In this document: positions 9,231-17,997 of the stretch, one piece after another
How the letters are laid out: every line of letters starts with the position of its first letter
How positions within the stretch are numbered: the stretch's first letter is position 1
NCBI GenBank assembly: GCA_902560075.1
Contig: CACEKE010000001.1
Coordinates: 301,126 to 365,125 of the forward strand
DNA: 64,000 bases
DNA from: an uncultured Pelagibacteraceae bacterium
GTDB lineage: Bacteria > Pseudomonadota > Alphaproteobacteria > Pelagibacterales > Pelagibacteraceae
Reading direction: 5' to 3'
The notes under the pieces: model-generated
What the model was told of the DNA's origin: nothing
The model's input: only the letters and a program-made list of their open reading frames with translations
The model's database searches: none
Position numbers and translations under genes: made by a program

Positions 9231-11879
9231 TTTTTCAAAAGCTTCGTCAATTTTATCTTCTAATACACCACCAGCTTGTGCAAAATCTGGTCTGCCTCCT
9301 CCACCTTTACCACCAATTAATTCTGATCCAAGTTTTGCAAATTTTACAGCATCGTATTTTGAGGTTAGTTTTTTTGTAACTCCTACTGCAAGCCCCACTT
9401 TGCCATCTTTATTCGCAAAAATAATTATTAATCCCTCTCCTATTTCTTTTTTTCCGTTGTCAACTAATCCTCTTAATTCTTTAGGAGGTAAGTCAGAAAT
9501 TTTTTGAAATCTTACTTTAATATTATTAATGGTTTCATCTTTTATTATATTTTTTGATTTATCATTTAGAATTTTACCAATTGACAATTTCTCTAGTTGT
9601 CTTGTTAAATCTTTTATTAAGTCTTTAGGATTTTTGTTTTCTAAATTTGGCTTTCCACCAAAAGACGTTATATCTTCAGTTAACATTTCTATTGTCTTCT
9701 CATCTTTTTGAGCTGATAAATTTGATTGTTTTTCTTTATCTTTTAAGAAGTCCTCTAATTGTTTATCCCTTAAAGCCTCAATTCTTCTAACTCCTGCAGC
9801 TATGGATGACTGGCTAATAACCTTCAATTTTCCAACATCTCCAGTATTTTTAACGTGAGTTCCGCCACATAATTCAGTTGAAAAATATTTATTACCTTCA
9901 TCTCCCATAAAAACTACTCTTACTTCGTCACCATATTTCTCTCCAAATAAGGCTAATGCTCCATGTTCTATGCCCTCTTCAGGTGTCATAATTCTAGTTA
10001 TTACGTCCGATTTTTTATTAACTATCTCGTTTGCTATTTCCTCAATTTTCAGCATTTCATCATTGGATATCGGTTTCATATGGCTAAAATCGAAACGTAA
10101 TCTGTCCGGAGCAACTAGGGAACCTTTCTGCATAACGTGTTTTCCAAGAGTTCTTCTTAAAGACTCATGTAAAAGATGAGTTGCAGAATGATAAGCTTTA
10201 ATATTTTCTCTTCTCGCGCTATCTATTTTTAATTCCACACTTTCCCCAACTTTCAAGCTTCCTCCATCCATTACTCCATAATGCACAAATATATTTCCTA
10301 ATTTTTTTTGAACATCATTGACTGTAAATGAATTATTGCCTGAATTTATTTTTCCAATATCTCCTAATTGACCACCAGATTCACCGTAGAAAGGTGTTTG
10401 GTTTACAACAATCATTCCTTTCTCACCAGTTTTTAAACTATCAACTTCTTTATTATTTTTGATAAGTTTTAAAATAACTCCCTCTGATTGAATTTTTTCA
10501 TAACCTAGAAATTCAGTTGCTCCGACTTTATCTTTTATATCAAACCAAATCTCATCAACAGCAGCGTCACCAGAACCTTTCCAATTTTTTTTTGCAAGTT
10601 CCTTACTTTCTTGCATAAGACTTTGAAACTTATCGTTATCAATTTTTAAAGATTTATTTTTAAGAATATCTTCAGTTAAATCTAATGGAAAACCATAGGT
10701 ATCGTATAATTTAAATGCTACTTCACCCGGTAAGACTTTATCTATCTTGGATATCTCCTCATCTAAAATTTTCATGCCTCTTTCGAGTAAAACTAAAAAT
10801 TTTTCTTCTTCCATTTTTAAAGTTTCTTTAATTAATGATTGAGCTCTATTTAATTCAGGATAACTATTTGACATTTCATCTAATAGACTTTTAAAAATAT
10901 TATGAAACACTGGATCTTTCGAGCCTAACAAATGTGAGTGTCTCATACCTCTTCTCATAATTCTTCTTAAAACATAGCCTCTCCCTTCATTAGATGGTAA
11001 TACACCTTCAGCTAATAAAAACGAGCTCGCTCTTAGATGATCTGCAATCACACGAAAACTTGCGATGTTATTTTCATCAGCTTTTACTTTTACGGTATCT
11101 GATATCGATTCAATTAATTTTTTAAAATGATCACTTTTATAATTATCATGCGTACCTTGTAATAAAGCAGTGATTCTCTCTAAACCCATTCCAGTATCAA
11201 CAGAGGGTTTTGGTAAATTAATTCTTTTATCTTTTGAAATTTGTTCAAATTGCATGAAAACCAAATTCCAGATCTCTATATATCTATCTCCATCTTGGTC
11301 TTTGGTGCCAGGCAAACCACCAGACAATTGATCTCCGTGATCGTAAAAAATCTCTGAACAAGGTCCACATGGACCTGTTTCACCCATGGACCAAAAGTTA
11401 TCTGAAGTAGAAATTTTTATTATTCTATCGTCTCCAAAACCAGTAATTTTCTTCCATAAATTGAAGGCCTCATCATCCTCGTTGAATACTGTAAAATAAA
11501 GCTTATTTTTATCAATTCCGAAATCTTTGGTAATTAAATTCCACGCTAATTCAATCGCACGCTCTTTAAAGTAGTCTCCAAAAGAAAAATTACCTAACAT
11601 TTCAAAAAAAGTATGGTGTCTTGGAGTATAACCTACATTTTCTAAGTCATTATGCTTACCCCCTGCTCTTACACATTTTTGCGAGGTGGTAGCTCTTTGA
11701 TAATTTCTTTTTTCTAGTCCTGTAAACACATTTTTAAATTGAACCATTCCTGAATTTGCGAACATTAATGTAGGATCATTGTTCGGTACTAAATTACTTG
11801 ATCCTACTATTTCGTGACCATTTTTTTTAAAATATTCAAGAAATGTTTTTCTTATATCGTTTAAGGTATTATTTGGCAT
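9213..11879 (-). CDS. alaS: Alanyl-tRNA synthetase
   Basis: AlaS charges tRNA-Ala and edits mischarged Ser or Gly. Full length at 888 residues. In order: the class II catalytic core with [12 protein letters not shown] and [13 protein letters not shown], the editing domain with Zn ligands in [11 protein letters not shown] and [10 protein letters not shown], a helical linker near 710-760, and the C-Ala domain with [16 protein letters not shown]. The gene is alone on its strand between recA and the convergent icd. The recA terminator separates it from recA, so it is presumably expressed from its own promoter in the 50 bases before the start. Confidence 0.97.
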   Translation of the reverse strand: MPNNTLNDIRKTFLEYFKKNGHEIVGSSNLVPNNDPTLMFANSGMVQFKNVFTGLEKRNYQRATTSQKCVRAGGKHNDLENVGYTPRHHTFFEMLGNFSFGDYFKERAIELAWNLITKDFGIDKNKLYFTVFNEDDEAFNLWKKITGFGDDRIIKISTSDNFWSMGETGPCGPCSEIFYDHGDQLSGGLPGTKDQDGDRYIEIWNLVFMQFEQISKDKRINLPKPSVDTGMGLERITALLQGTHDNYKSDHFKKLIESISDTVKVKADENNIASFRVIADHLRASSFLLAEGVLPSNEGRGYVLRRIMRRGMRHSHLLGSKDPVFHNIFKSLLDEMSNSYPELNRAQSLIKETLKMEEEKFLVLLERGMKILDEEISKIDKVLPGEVAFKLYDTYGFPLDLTEDILKNKSLKIDNDKFQSLMQESKELAKKNWKGSGDAAVDEIWFDIKDKVGATEFLGYEKIQSEGVILKLIKNNKEVDSLKTGEKGMIVVNQTPFYGESGGQLGDIGKINSGNNSFTVNDVQKKLGNIFVHYGVMDGGSLKVGESVELKIDSARRENIKAYHSATHLLHESLRRTLGKHVMQKGSLVAPDRLRFDFSHMKPISNDEMLKIEEIANEIVNKKSDVITRIMTPEEGIEHGALALFGEKYGDEVRVVFMGDEGNKYFSTELCGGTHVKNTGDVGKLKVISQSSIAAGVRRIEALRDKQLEDFLKDKEKQSNLSAQKDEKTIEMLTEDITSFGGKPNLENKNPKDLIKDLTRQLEKLSIGKILNDKSKNIIKDETINNIKVRFQKISDLPPKELRGLVDNGKKEIGEGLIIIFANKDGKVGLAVGVTKKLTSKYDAVKFAKLGSELIGGKGGGGRPDFAQAGGVLEDKIDEAFEKLKVLI

Positions 11880-11922
11880 TTTGTTTAAAATACCGTTTTT
11901 TCAGTGTAAGTAAATTCTAATT

Positions 11923-11950
11923 AAAAAAAAAGGCGCCTTAATAAGGCGCC
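11923..11950 (-). terminator. Strong intrinsic terminator of recA
   Basis: On the minus strand a GGCGCC-containing inverted repeat (11942-11950 against 11932-11940, nine base pairs with a one-base centre; at least the six GC-rich pairs can form with a seven-base loop) is followed by nine T residues (11923-11931). This is a textbook intrinsic terminator 24 bases after the recA stop codon. It is one of only two strong terminators I can see in the window. Confidence 0.92.
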
Positions 11951-11974
11951 CTTTTTAATGCTAAAAGATTTATG

Positions 11975-13102
11975 CTAATTCTTTTTTGAAGGAACTTCTT
12001 CAGTTACAGCTTCTGCTGCCTCTACTTTTTCCTTTTCTATAGGATTTCCCTCTATTTTCTTCGAAATTAAGCCAGCTTTCTCTCTAATTGCCATCTCAAT
12101 TTCAGCAGCTGCTTTAGGATTTTGTTCTAAGTAAAGTTTTGCATTTTCTTTACCTTGACCGATTTTTTCACCTTTATATGCGTACCACGCTCCTGATTTT
12201 TCAACTATATCTGCTTTGGCACCAAGATCAATTAACTCGCCCGTTTTACTAATTCCTTTTCCATACATTAGATCAAACTCAACTACTTTAAATGGTGGAG
12301 CAACTTTATTTTTAACTACTTTCACTCTAGTGCTATTTCCTATAATTTGTTCTTTATCTTTGATTGCACCAATTCTTCTTATATCCATTCTAACTGATGA
12401 ATAAAATTTAAGTGAATTACCACCTGATGTAGTTTCTGGACTACCAAACATTACACCAATTTTCATCCTGATTTGGTTAATGAAAATAACCATTGTATTA
12501 GTTCTTGAAATAGAACCTGTTAATTTTCTTAATGCCTGTGACATTAACCTTGCTTGAAGACCCACATGATGATCTCCCATATCACCTTCAATTTCAGCTC
12601 TAGGCGTTAATGCTGCAACTGAGTCTACAACTAAAACTGATAGTGAGCCAGATTTGATTAATGTATCAGTAATCTCTAAAGCTTGTTCACCAGTATCTGG
12701 CTGAGAAATTAATAAAGAGTCTGTATCAACACCTAATTTCTTTGCATATACTGGGTCTAAAGCATGCTCAGCATCTATAAATGCGCATGTCCCACCAGCT
12801 TTTTGTGCTTCGGCTAAAACTTGTAAAGCCAATGTTGTTTTTCCAGAAGACTCTGGTCCATAAATTTCAATAATTCTTCCTTTGGGAAGACCACCTATTC
12901 CAAGAGCAAGGTCTAAGCTTAATGATCCTGTTGAAATAGATTCAACATCCATAGCCTTTTGTTGACCAAGCTTCATCACTGAACCTTTACCGAAGGTATC
13001 AGTTATTTGGCTTATCGCTGCGTCTAGCGCTTTATTTTTTTCTTTATTTTCCAAATCTTTATCTTTTGCGGATTTCACCACTTTTAAGTTATTTTTAGTC
13101 AT
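11975..13102 (-). CDS. recA: RecA recombinase
   Basis: RecA forms filaments on single-stranded DNA, drives homologous recombination and stimulates self-cleavage of LexA and UmuD. The 375 residues include a basic N-terminal extension of about 20 residues, the Walker A motif GPESSGKTT (82-90), the catalytic [26 protein letters not shown] and loop L2 near [20 protein letters not shown] good ribosome binding site (GAGG, 13109-13112) precedes the ATG by six bases. A LexA-like half-site pair lies in the upstream 104 bases and a strong terminator follows, so recA is a single-gene transcription unit. The nearby umuDC genes fit a common SOS role. Confidence 0.98.
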   Translation of the reverse strand: MTKNNLKVVKSAKDKDLENKEKNKALDAAISQITDTFGKGSVMKLGQQKAMDVESISTGSLSLDLALGIGGLPKGRIIEIYGPESSGKTTLALQVLAEAQKAGGTCAFIDAEHALDPVYAKKLGVDTDSLLISQPDTGEQALEITDTLIKSGSLSVLVVDSVAALTPRAEIEGDMGDHHVGLQARLMSQALRKLTGSISRTNTMVIFINQIRMKIGVMFGSPETTSGGNSLKFYSSVRMDIRRIGAIKDKEQIIGNSTRVKVVKNKVAPPFKVVEFDLMYGKGISKTGELIDLGAKADIVEKSGAWYAYKGEKIGQGKENAKLYLEQNPKAAAEIEMAIREKAGLISKKIEGNPIEKEKVEAAEAVTEEVPSKKN

Positions 13103-13151
13103 TTTATGCCTCTTTTTTGTAATTTATTAACATTCGAATCATATATTATTT

Positions 13152-13166
13152 GTACTACTTTTGTTC
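13152..13166 (-). promoter_or_regulatory. Possible LexA-like box before recA (one mismatch)
   Basis: The plus strand reads GTAC, seven bases, GTTC, one mismatch from the alphaproteobacterial LexA site GTTC-N7-GTTC. It lies 50-64 bases before the recA ATG. On the minus strand a TTGCAA is found just upstream and AATAAT/TATATG just downstream, so the box would sit between plausible -35 and -10 elements. The match is imperfect and chance cannot be excluded in AT-rich DNA. Confidence 0.4.
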
Positions 13167-13206
13167 TCATTTGCAATAAAAATCTACAAGCCTCAAAAAC
13201 TTTGAT

Positions 13207-14499
13207 TTATTTGATGTTTAGATATGAGCTTTGCAAAAGACCGACTGATTTTAAAAGATTATATTGGGCAAGAATAAAGTCTCGCTCAGAGTTTGCTAAG
13301 GAAATTCTTGCATCTAATAATATCGCTGTTGATTGAATGAAGTCTAGAGTGCTCCTAGATCCTCTTTGGTATTCCTCTGTTATTCCTTCATTCGCAATCT
13401 CAGCAGCTTTTACTTGTGCTCTTATTGAGGCTAAAATACTTTCTGATGTTTGATAGTTTGACCAAGCACTAGCAATATTAGTTTCACTAGATTTAATTTG
13501 ATTATCTAATAATAGTTTCTTTCTTAGTTTTTCACTTTGGTTTTTATTAACTTTAGCTAAATTTTTTCCACCAGAAAAAAAGGGCCAGGTTACAGTAGCT
13601 TTAATTGTATCTTGTTCTTTTTCATCAACTGTAGAACTTAAATCTTCAGTATTCGATCTTTCTATAGATAAAGTTGCAGTGGGTGCAAGATCTGATTTAG
13701 ATATTTTCAAATCTTTTATTGATTGATCATATTCAATTTTTGCAATAATGACATCTGGATTATTATTGTTTGATAATTCTATTGCTTCATTTAAAGATTT
13801 AGGTAATGGCGATATAGGATTTAATGATTTAACTAAATTATCCATATTATTAATTTTTCCTATAATATTTTCATAATTTAATTTACTAGTTGTTAAGTCG
13901 TTAATAGCTTTTATATTTTTTGCCTGTGCTCCAGCTAAAGATGACTCGGATTGAGACAAATCTGAAAGTGTTATTTGTCCAATTTCTAATCTAGTTTTAT
14001 CATTTTCAACTTGACGAATAAGTAAGTTTAAATTCTTGTCATTTATTTCAATTTTTTCAATAGAAGCTACTAAATTAGAATGGGCCTCAATTGCTTTATA
14101 GAAAATTTCTTGTTCTTTTTTTTTTAATTTTTCTTTTGAGAGATTTAATCCTAGTTGGCTTTTTTTAAGTTCAGCATTTCGACCAAAATCAATTAAAGTT
14201 TGTTCAAGTTTAATGGTTGTGTTTAAAGGATTGACATCATTAATAGTAGCATCTCCCCCTCCTTGATTGGTTAATTTATTTGTATCCTGTTGACTTTTAG
14301 ATCCTGTGATTGTTCCAATCGGAAGGTAATTACCCTTTGAGATTTTGAGATCTTCCTCGGCAATGTTTACATTTTCTCTTTCCGCATTTAGTTCTTTATT
14401 GTTTTTATATGTTACTTTTAATGCATCATATAAACTGTCACTTAAAACATTTTTAATATTAAAAACAAAAATTAAAATAATAAGTATTAAGAGTTTCAT
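13207..14499 (-). CDS. tolC: TolC-family outer membrane efflux/secretion channel
   Basis: TolC proteins form trimeric channels across the outer membrane and periplasm for drug efflux pumps and type I secretion. The 430-residue protein has a signal peptide (cleavage probably near NVLSDSL), then two repeated helical halves typical of the OEP fold: the first ending near residue 220, the second starting near LNEAIELSNNNNPDVIIAK. The repeated AxxNLxxAxxxY-like periodicity and a C-terminal RDFILAQYNLLKSVG support this. The start overlaps the kinase gene upstream by four bases. No inner-membrane pump partner lies nearby, so it probably serves several pumps. Confidence 0.88.
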   Translation of the reverse strand: MKLLILIILIFVFNIKNVLSDSLYDALKVTYKNNKELNAERENVNIAEEDLKISKGNYLPIGTITGSKSQQDTNKLTNQGGGDATINDVNPLNTTIKLEQTLIDFGRNAELKKSQLGLNLSKEKLKKKEQEIFYKAIEAHSNLVASIEKIEINDKNLNLLIRQVENDKTRLEIGQITLSDLSQSESSLAGAQAKNIKAINDLTTSKLNYENIIGKINNMDNLVKSLNPISPLPKSLNEAIELSNNNNPDVIIAKIEYDQSIKDLKISKSDLAPTATLSIERSNTEDLSSTVDEKEQDTIKATVTWPFFSGGKNLAKVNKNQSEKLRKKLLLDNQIKSSETNIASAWSNYQTSESILASIRAQVKAAEIANEGITEEYQRGSRSTLDFIQSTAILLDARISLANSERDFILAQYNLLKSVGLLQSSYLNIK

Positions 14500-15419
14500 T
14501 TTTTATAAATTACTGATTTAATTTGATGACTACTATTTAAGTTCATTATAATAGAAGCATATTTAGGTACGTTTTTAAACATATTTTCTGTAATTCTTTG
14601 ATAAGTTTGCATAAAGTTCATCACATCTTTTTTATCCATAATTTTAAGGTTCTTTTTATTTTTTGTTTGTATTTTCAACTTTTTCTCTTGCTTTAATCTC
14701 CATTTTCTAAGTTGATTAAAACTGCTAGCCTTTAAATAAAGTAAAGAATCTAATTGTTTAAATAATTTTTTATAAGATGTTTGTAGATTATGGTTAACAA
14801 ATTTTCTCCATTTTAATCGTTTATCCATTGTCTTTTCCATACTATTGATTGGTTTCTTTATTTCTCGATTTTTTTGAGCTTTAGCCCCAACACACCAACC
14901 TTCAAGAATTATGACATCTGGTCTTTTTTTTATTTCATACCATTTTTTTTTTGGAAGTCTATCATCTATAGATTTATCAAACAAAGGTAGTTTCATTTTT
15001 TTAAATTTACTTTTTTTCGATTTTTTAAAAAAATCTAACATCATTTTTATATCATGTGTTCCTGGCGCACCTCTTGTTAAGAGCATTGGATGTATTCTTT
15101 TAGATAGATTAATTCGGTCTTTTCTCGTTTTGTAAAAATCATCTATTGAGATTTTAAATACATTTAGTTTAAAATAATTAATTAATATAATTTTAAGAAT
15201 TGACGATATTGTGGTTTTTCCAGTTCCTTGACCACCTGCAAGTCCAATTAAATAGGGTTTCGATTTACATTTTTTTGAGATCCAAAAAGATACAGGAATT
15301 AGAAAATTTTTAATCATTCTTTCTTTGTTTTTAAATTTTTCTTTGCTTGTTTCTTGAGATTTAATGAAATTAAAACATTTTCTTCTTACTACTTTGTAGC
15401 AGTCATTATAAATTCTCAT
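14496..15419 (-). CDS. D-glycerate 3-kinase-like P-loop kinase
   Basis: The 307-residue protein has a P-loop AGGQGTGKTT (61-70), followed by ISIDDFYKTRKDR, the RGAPGTHDI box and PLFDKSIDDRLP, the same motif order as in plant-type D-glycerate 3-kinase (GLYK) and its bacterial relatives. VIILEGWCVGAK matches the Walker B-like segment of that family. GLYK phosphorylates glycerate to 3-phosphoglycerate, linking glycolate/serine metabolism to glycolysis. An N-terminal basic extension of about 50 residues precedes the kinase core. It lies one base after a GFA-type gene and overlaps tolC. Function assigned by family; related phosphoribulokinase/pantothenate kinase-fold enzymes are the alternatives. 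Confidence 0.75.
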   Translation of the reverse strand: MRIYNDCYKVVRRKCFNFIKSQETSKEKFKNKERMIKNFLIPVSFWISKKCKSKPYLIGLAGGQGTGKTTISSILKIILINYFKLNVFKISIDDFYKTRKDRINLSKRIHPMLLTRGAPGTHDIKMMLDFFKKSKKSKFKKMKLPLFDKSIDDRLPKKKWYEIKKRPDVIILEGWCVGAKAQKNREIKKPINSMEKTMDKRLKWRKFVNHNLQTSYKKLFKQLDSLLYLKASSFNQLRKWRLKQEKKLKIQTKNKKNLKIMDKKDVMNFMQTYQRITENMFKNVPKYASIIMNLNSSHQIKSVIYKK

Positions 15420-15420
15420 T

Positions 15421-15792
15421 TTATTTTTTTTTATCTAAAGGATGATTTTGACCATCATTTAAACCAACATTTTCTAATTTAAATGGATCTATTCCATCAA
15501 TACATGCAACGTTAACTCCAAAAATTTTTGGATTAATTCTTGGATTATTGTGAGTATGAATTCCACACACAGAGCAAAAAAAATGCTTTGCTGTGTTAGT
15601 ATAATACTGGTAAAGTTTTAATAACTCTTTACCTTTAATAAGTGTAAAATCATTTTCTCCTAGTACACCAATGATATAGCCTTTTCTTTTACACAGAGTA
15701 CAATTGCATCTCATTAATTTTTCAATTCCTGTTTCCGGGATATTTACTTCTGCTTCTACACCACCACAATGACAAGTTAATTTTTTTTTCAT
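15421..15792 (-). CDS. GFA-family zinc protein, copy 1
   Basis: This 123-residue protein has the GFA (glutathione-dependent formaldehyde-activating enzyme-like, Mss4-fold) layout: CHCG near the N-terminus, CNCTLC with three zinc-ligand cysteines at 29-34, and FFCSVCGIHTH in the second half, followed by VNVACIDGIDP. The family binds two zinc ions; most members have unknown substrates, and the original formaldehyde-glutathione role is disputed. It overlaps copy 2 by four bases and is clearly a tandem paralogue of it, sharing the same Cys pattern and the GIDP/EIDP motif. Probably cytoplasmic. Confidence 0.85.
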   Translation of the reverse strand: MKKKLTCHCGGVEAEVNIPETGIEKLMRCNCTLCKRKGYIIGVLGENDFTLIKGKELLKLYQYYTNTAKHFFCSVCGIHTHNNPRINPKIFGVNVACIDGIDPFKLENVGLNDGQNHPLDKKK

Positions 15793-16160
15793 TTTTTTAC
15801 TCTATCTAGTATATGGTTATTTCCATCATTATTCTCTACTTTTAAATTAAAATACTCATATGGATCAATTTCATCTATACACCCAACATTTACCGCAAAT
15901 TCATTTGGATTACTTCTTCTTTGATGATGAGTATATATTCCGCATATTTTGCAGAAGTAGTGCTTTGCAACTTTTGTATTAAATTGATACATAGATAAAT
16001 TTTCTTTGCCCTCTAAAATTTCTAGATTGTTTAAATCTACCGCTGCCATTATCGAACCTTTTTTTCTACAAATTGAACAATTACATCTTTGTAGTTTTCC
16101 AATATCATCTACTTTGATTTGTAATTTAACTTTTCCGCAATGACACGATACATTTTTCAT
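15789..16160 (-). CDS. GFA-family zinc protein, copy 2
   Basis: Also 123 residues, with CHCG at 6-9, CNCSIC near 27-32, YFCKICGIYTHH and VNVGCIDEIDP. All zinc-ligand cysteines of the family are present, so both copies should be functional. It leads the minus-strand run GFA2-GFA1-glycerate kinase-tolC. The genes are similar along their whole length but clearly diverged, so the duplication is not recent. The substrate is unknown; a role in one-carbon or thiol-adduct metabolism is a guess from the family name only. Confidence 0.85.
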   Translation of the reverse strand: MKNVSCHCGKVKLQIKVDDIGKLQRCNCSICRKKGSIMAAVDLNNLEILEGKENLSMYQFNTKVAKHYFCKICGIYTHHQRRSNPNEFAVNVGCIDEIDPYEYFNLKVENNDGNNHILDRVKK

Positions 16161-16247
16161 CTTAATTTTTTATTTTAAATATGATTTATAAACTACTACT
16201 GGTTAAAGTTATCCACAAGAACACTAAATCTTGTTTCGATGTTCTCG

Positions 16248-16268
16248 TTTTGATTCACTTTTGATTCA
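16248..16268. repeat. Tandem TTTTGATTCA repeat upstream of umuD
   Basis: TTTTGATTCA occurs at 16248-16257 and again at 16259-16268, an 11-base period, or about one helical turn. It lies 26-46 bases before the -35 box proposed for umuDC. Its position would suit a protein-binding site on one face of the DNA, but nothing else supports that. Confidence 0.5.
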
Positions 16269-16293
16269 ATTCTAGACTCAAAATACAACCTGA

Positions 16294-16322
16294 TTGACAC
16301 TATTAGATAATTAAGTTAAAAA
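16294..16322 (+). promoter_or_regulatory. Probable umuDC promoter
   Basis: A perfect -35 box TTGACA (16294-16299) is followed, 17 bases on, by the weak -10 TAAAAA (16317-16322). The start of transcription would fall inside the LexA-type box just downstream, which suits repression by LexA. The -10 is poor, so its exact register is uncertain. Confidence 0.5.
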
Positions 16323-16324
16323 TA

Positions 16325-16339
16325 GAACAAAACAAGAAC
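16325..16339 (+). promoter_or_regulatory. LexA (SOS) operator of umuDC
   Basis: The sequence is GAAC, seven bases, GAAC: a perfect match to the alphaproteobacterial LexA site (GTTC-N7-GTTC read on the other strand). It ends four bases before the umuD ATG and just after a TTGACA-type promoter, so bound LexA would block transcription initiation. The fit of motif, position and gene function (error-prone polymerase V) makes this the best-supported regulatory site in the window. lexA itself is not in the window. Confidence 0.8.
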
Positions 16340-16343
16340 AATT

Positions 16344-16739
16344 ATGAAGCTTACTATACCTTATTATTTACACAAAGCTGGCGCTGGTTTCCCGTCTCCA
16401 GCAACTGACTATATTGAGGAAGATATAGATCTTAACGTTCATCTAATAAAAAATGTACCAGCAACTTTTGTAATTAGAGTTCAGGGAAGATCAATGACTG
16501 ATGTCGGTATTAATGACGGAGATATACTAGTCGTTGATAAAAGTTTAAATCCAAGAAATTTTTCAACTGTAATTGCGAATGTTCACGATGAACTTGTAGT
16601 AAAAACTTTTGTACAAGAAAGAGATAAAAAGTTTTTAACCTCTGGTTCTAAAAAGTTTGAAGATCGTATTTTAATTAACGAAGAAGAAGATATATTTATT
16701 TGGGGAGTTGTTACCTATGTCATCCACTCAGTATACTAA
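16344..16739 (+). CDS. umuD: UmuD, self-cleaving subunit of DNA polymerase V
   Basis: UmuD is a LexA-like S24 serine protease. RecA filaments trigger its self-cleavage to UmuD', which joins UmuC for translesion synthesis. The 131 residues contain the cleavage site Ala14-Gly15 followed by FPSPATDY, the catalytic Ser50 (QGRSMTD) and Lys87 (LVVKTF), 37 residues apart as in E. coli UmuD. The arm before the cleavage site is only 14 residues, against 24 in E. coli. The start is fixed by the LexA box just upstream. The 3' end overlaps umuC. Confidence 0.93.
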   Translation: MKLTIPYYLHKAGAGFPSPATDYIEEDIDLNVHLIKNVPATFVIRVQGRSMTDVGINDGDILVVDKSLNPRNFSTVIANVHDELVVKTFVQERDKKFLTSGSKKFEDRILINEEEDIFIWGVVTYVIHSVY

Positions 16740-17997
16740 AAAAATAGGGTTAGTAGATTGTAACTCTTTCTATGTGTCTTGTGAAAGATTATTTAATCCT
16801 AAGATAAGAAGAAAGCCCGTTGTAGTCTTATCAAATAATGATGGATGTATTATTTCAAGATCTAATGAAGCTAAAGCTTTAGGTATAAAAATGGGAGAGC
16901 CTTATTTTAAAGCAAAAGATATTATTATTAAAAATAATGTAAATGTATTTTCTTCAAATTACTCTTTGTACGGCGATTTATCAAGAAGAGTTATGAGAAC
17001 CTTAAAAAGATTTAATTCCGATATCGAGGTTTATTCTATAGATGAAGCTTTTATGGATTTATCAAATTTTTCAGATAAAGAAATAGAAGAAGTGGGTAAA
17101 GAAATTAGATCTACTGTCCTGAAGTGGACTGGTATACCAACAAGTATTGGAATAGCTAAAACTAAAACTTTAAGTAAAGTTGCAAATCATATTGCAAAAA
17201 AAACTAAAGCAGGTGTCACTAGCTTAATAGGAATTGAAAATCTTGATCCAATTTTGGAAAAAGTTGAAATTAACGATGTTTGGGGTGTGGGAAGACAGCT
17301 TACAAAGTTTTATCAGAAAAATGGAATATATAATGCAAAACAACTTAAAAATAAATCAAATACTTGGATAAAAAAATGTTCAAATGTTTTAAGTTCTAGG
17401 ACTGCAATGGAACTAAGAGGAATATCTTGTATTGAGCTTGAAAAAACAACATCAAAAAGAAAAAGTTGTGTAGTTTCCCGTTCTTTCGGAAAAAGAGTTG
17501 AAAACTTTCAGGAGCTGAAAGAGGCAGTAGCAAGTTATTGCCTAAACGCCTCAGAGAAGCTCAGAAGTGAAAATTTAGTTGCAAAAGCTTTAACTGTTTT
17601 TGTTAGAACGAGTCCTTTTCAAAAAAATTTTGGATACTATTCAAATTCCAAGACTATTGATTTTCCAATTGCAACGAATAACAGCATCGAAACAGTAAAA
17701 ACGGCAATTACTATTTTGGAGAGCATTTATAGGAACGGTTATAGATATCAAAAGGCTGGTGTAATGTTCAGTGGGTTATCAGATGAAAATAGTAAAGAAA
17801 ATTTATTTGCATCAGAGAAAGACGAAAAAATTAATAAATTAATGAGATCAATAGATAAAACTAATTTTAGGTTTGGAAGACGTACATTAAGTATAGCCAG
17901 TGCAGGAATTAGAAAAAAATGGTTTATGAAAAGGGAGCACTCATCAAAGATTGATACAGCAGACTTCTATTGTATACCAACGATAAAAGCTATTTAA
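16717..17997 (+). CDS. umuC: UmuC, catalytic subunit of DNA polymerase V
   Basis: UmuC is a Y-family DNA polymerase that copies past lesions. The 426-residue protein begins GLVDCNSFYVSCERLFNP, with the metal-binding Asp and the steric-gate region, then VVLSNNDGCIISRS, the catalytic YSIDEAFMDLS, the fingers/thumb segment PTSIGIAKTKTLSKVAN, helix-hairpin-helix VWGVGRQL, and the little-finger and UmuC-type C-terminal domain. The ATG at 16717 was chosen over a TTG three codons earlier; it lies inside umuD (23-base overlap), as expected for coupled subunits. The 3' end overlaps the convergent glycosyltransferase gene by eight bases. Confidence 0.96.
   Translation: MSSTQYTKKIGLVDCNSFYVSCERLFNPKIRRKPVVVLSNNDGCIISRSNEAKALGIKMGEPYFKAKDIIIKNNVNVFSSNYSLYGDLSRRVMRTLKRFNSDIEVYSIDEAFMDLSNFSDKEIEEVGKEIRSTVLKWTGIPTSIGIAKTKTLSKVANHIAKKTKAGVTSLIGIENLDPILEKVEINDVWGVGRQLTKFYQKNGIYNAKQLKNKSNTWIKKCSNVLSSRTAMELRGISCIELEKTTSKRKSCVVSRSFGKRVENFQELKEAVASYCLNASEKLRSENLVAKALTVFVRTSPFQKNFGYYSNSKTIDFPIATNNSIETVKTAITILESIYRNGYRYQKAGVMFSGLSDENSKENLFASEKDEKINKLMRSIDKTNFRFGRRTLSIASAGIRKKWFMKREHSSKIDTADFYCIPTIKAI

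Noticed and set aside
13106..13336. A 76-codon plus-strand frame starting in the recA upstream region
   Set aside because: It runs into the 3' end of tolC on the other strand, shows no family features, and would cover the recA promoter region.
16241..16256. A second possible LexA half-site pair (GTTC, then GATT) upstream of umuD
   Set aside because: The spacing is wrong (eight bases to ATTC) or the second half-site is mismatched, so only the box at 16325-16339 is reported.
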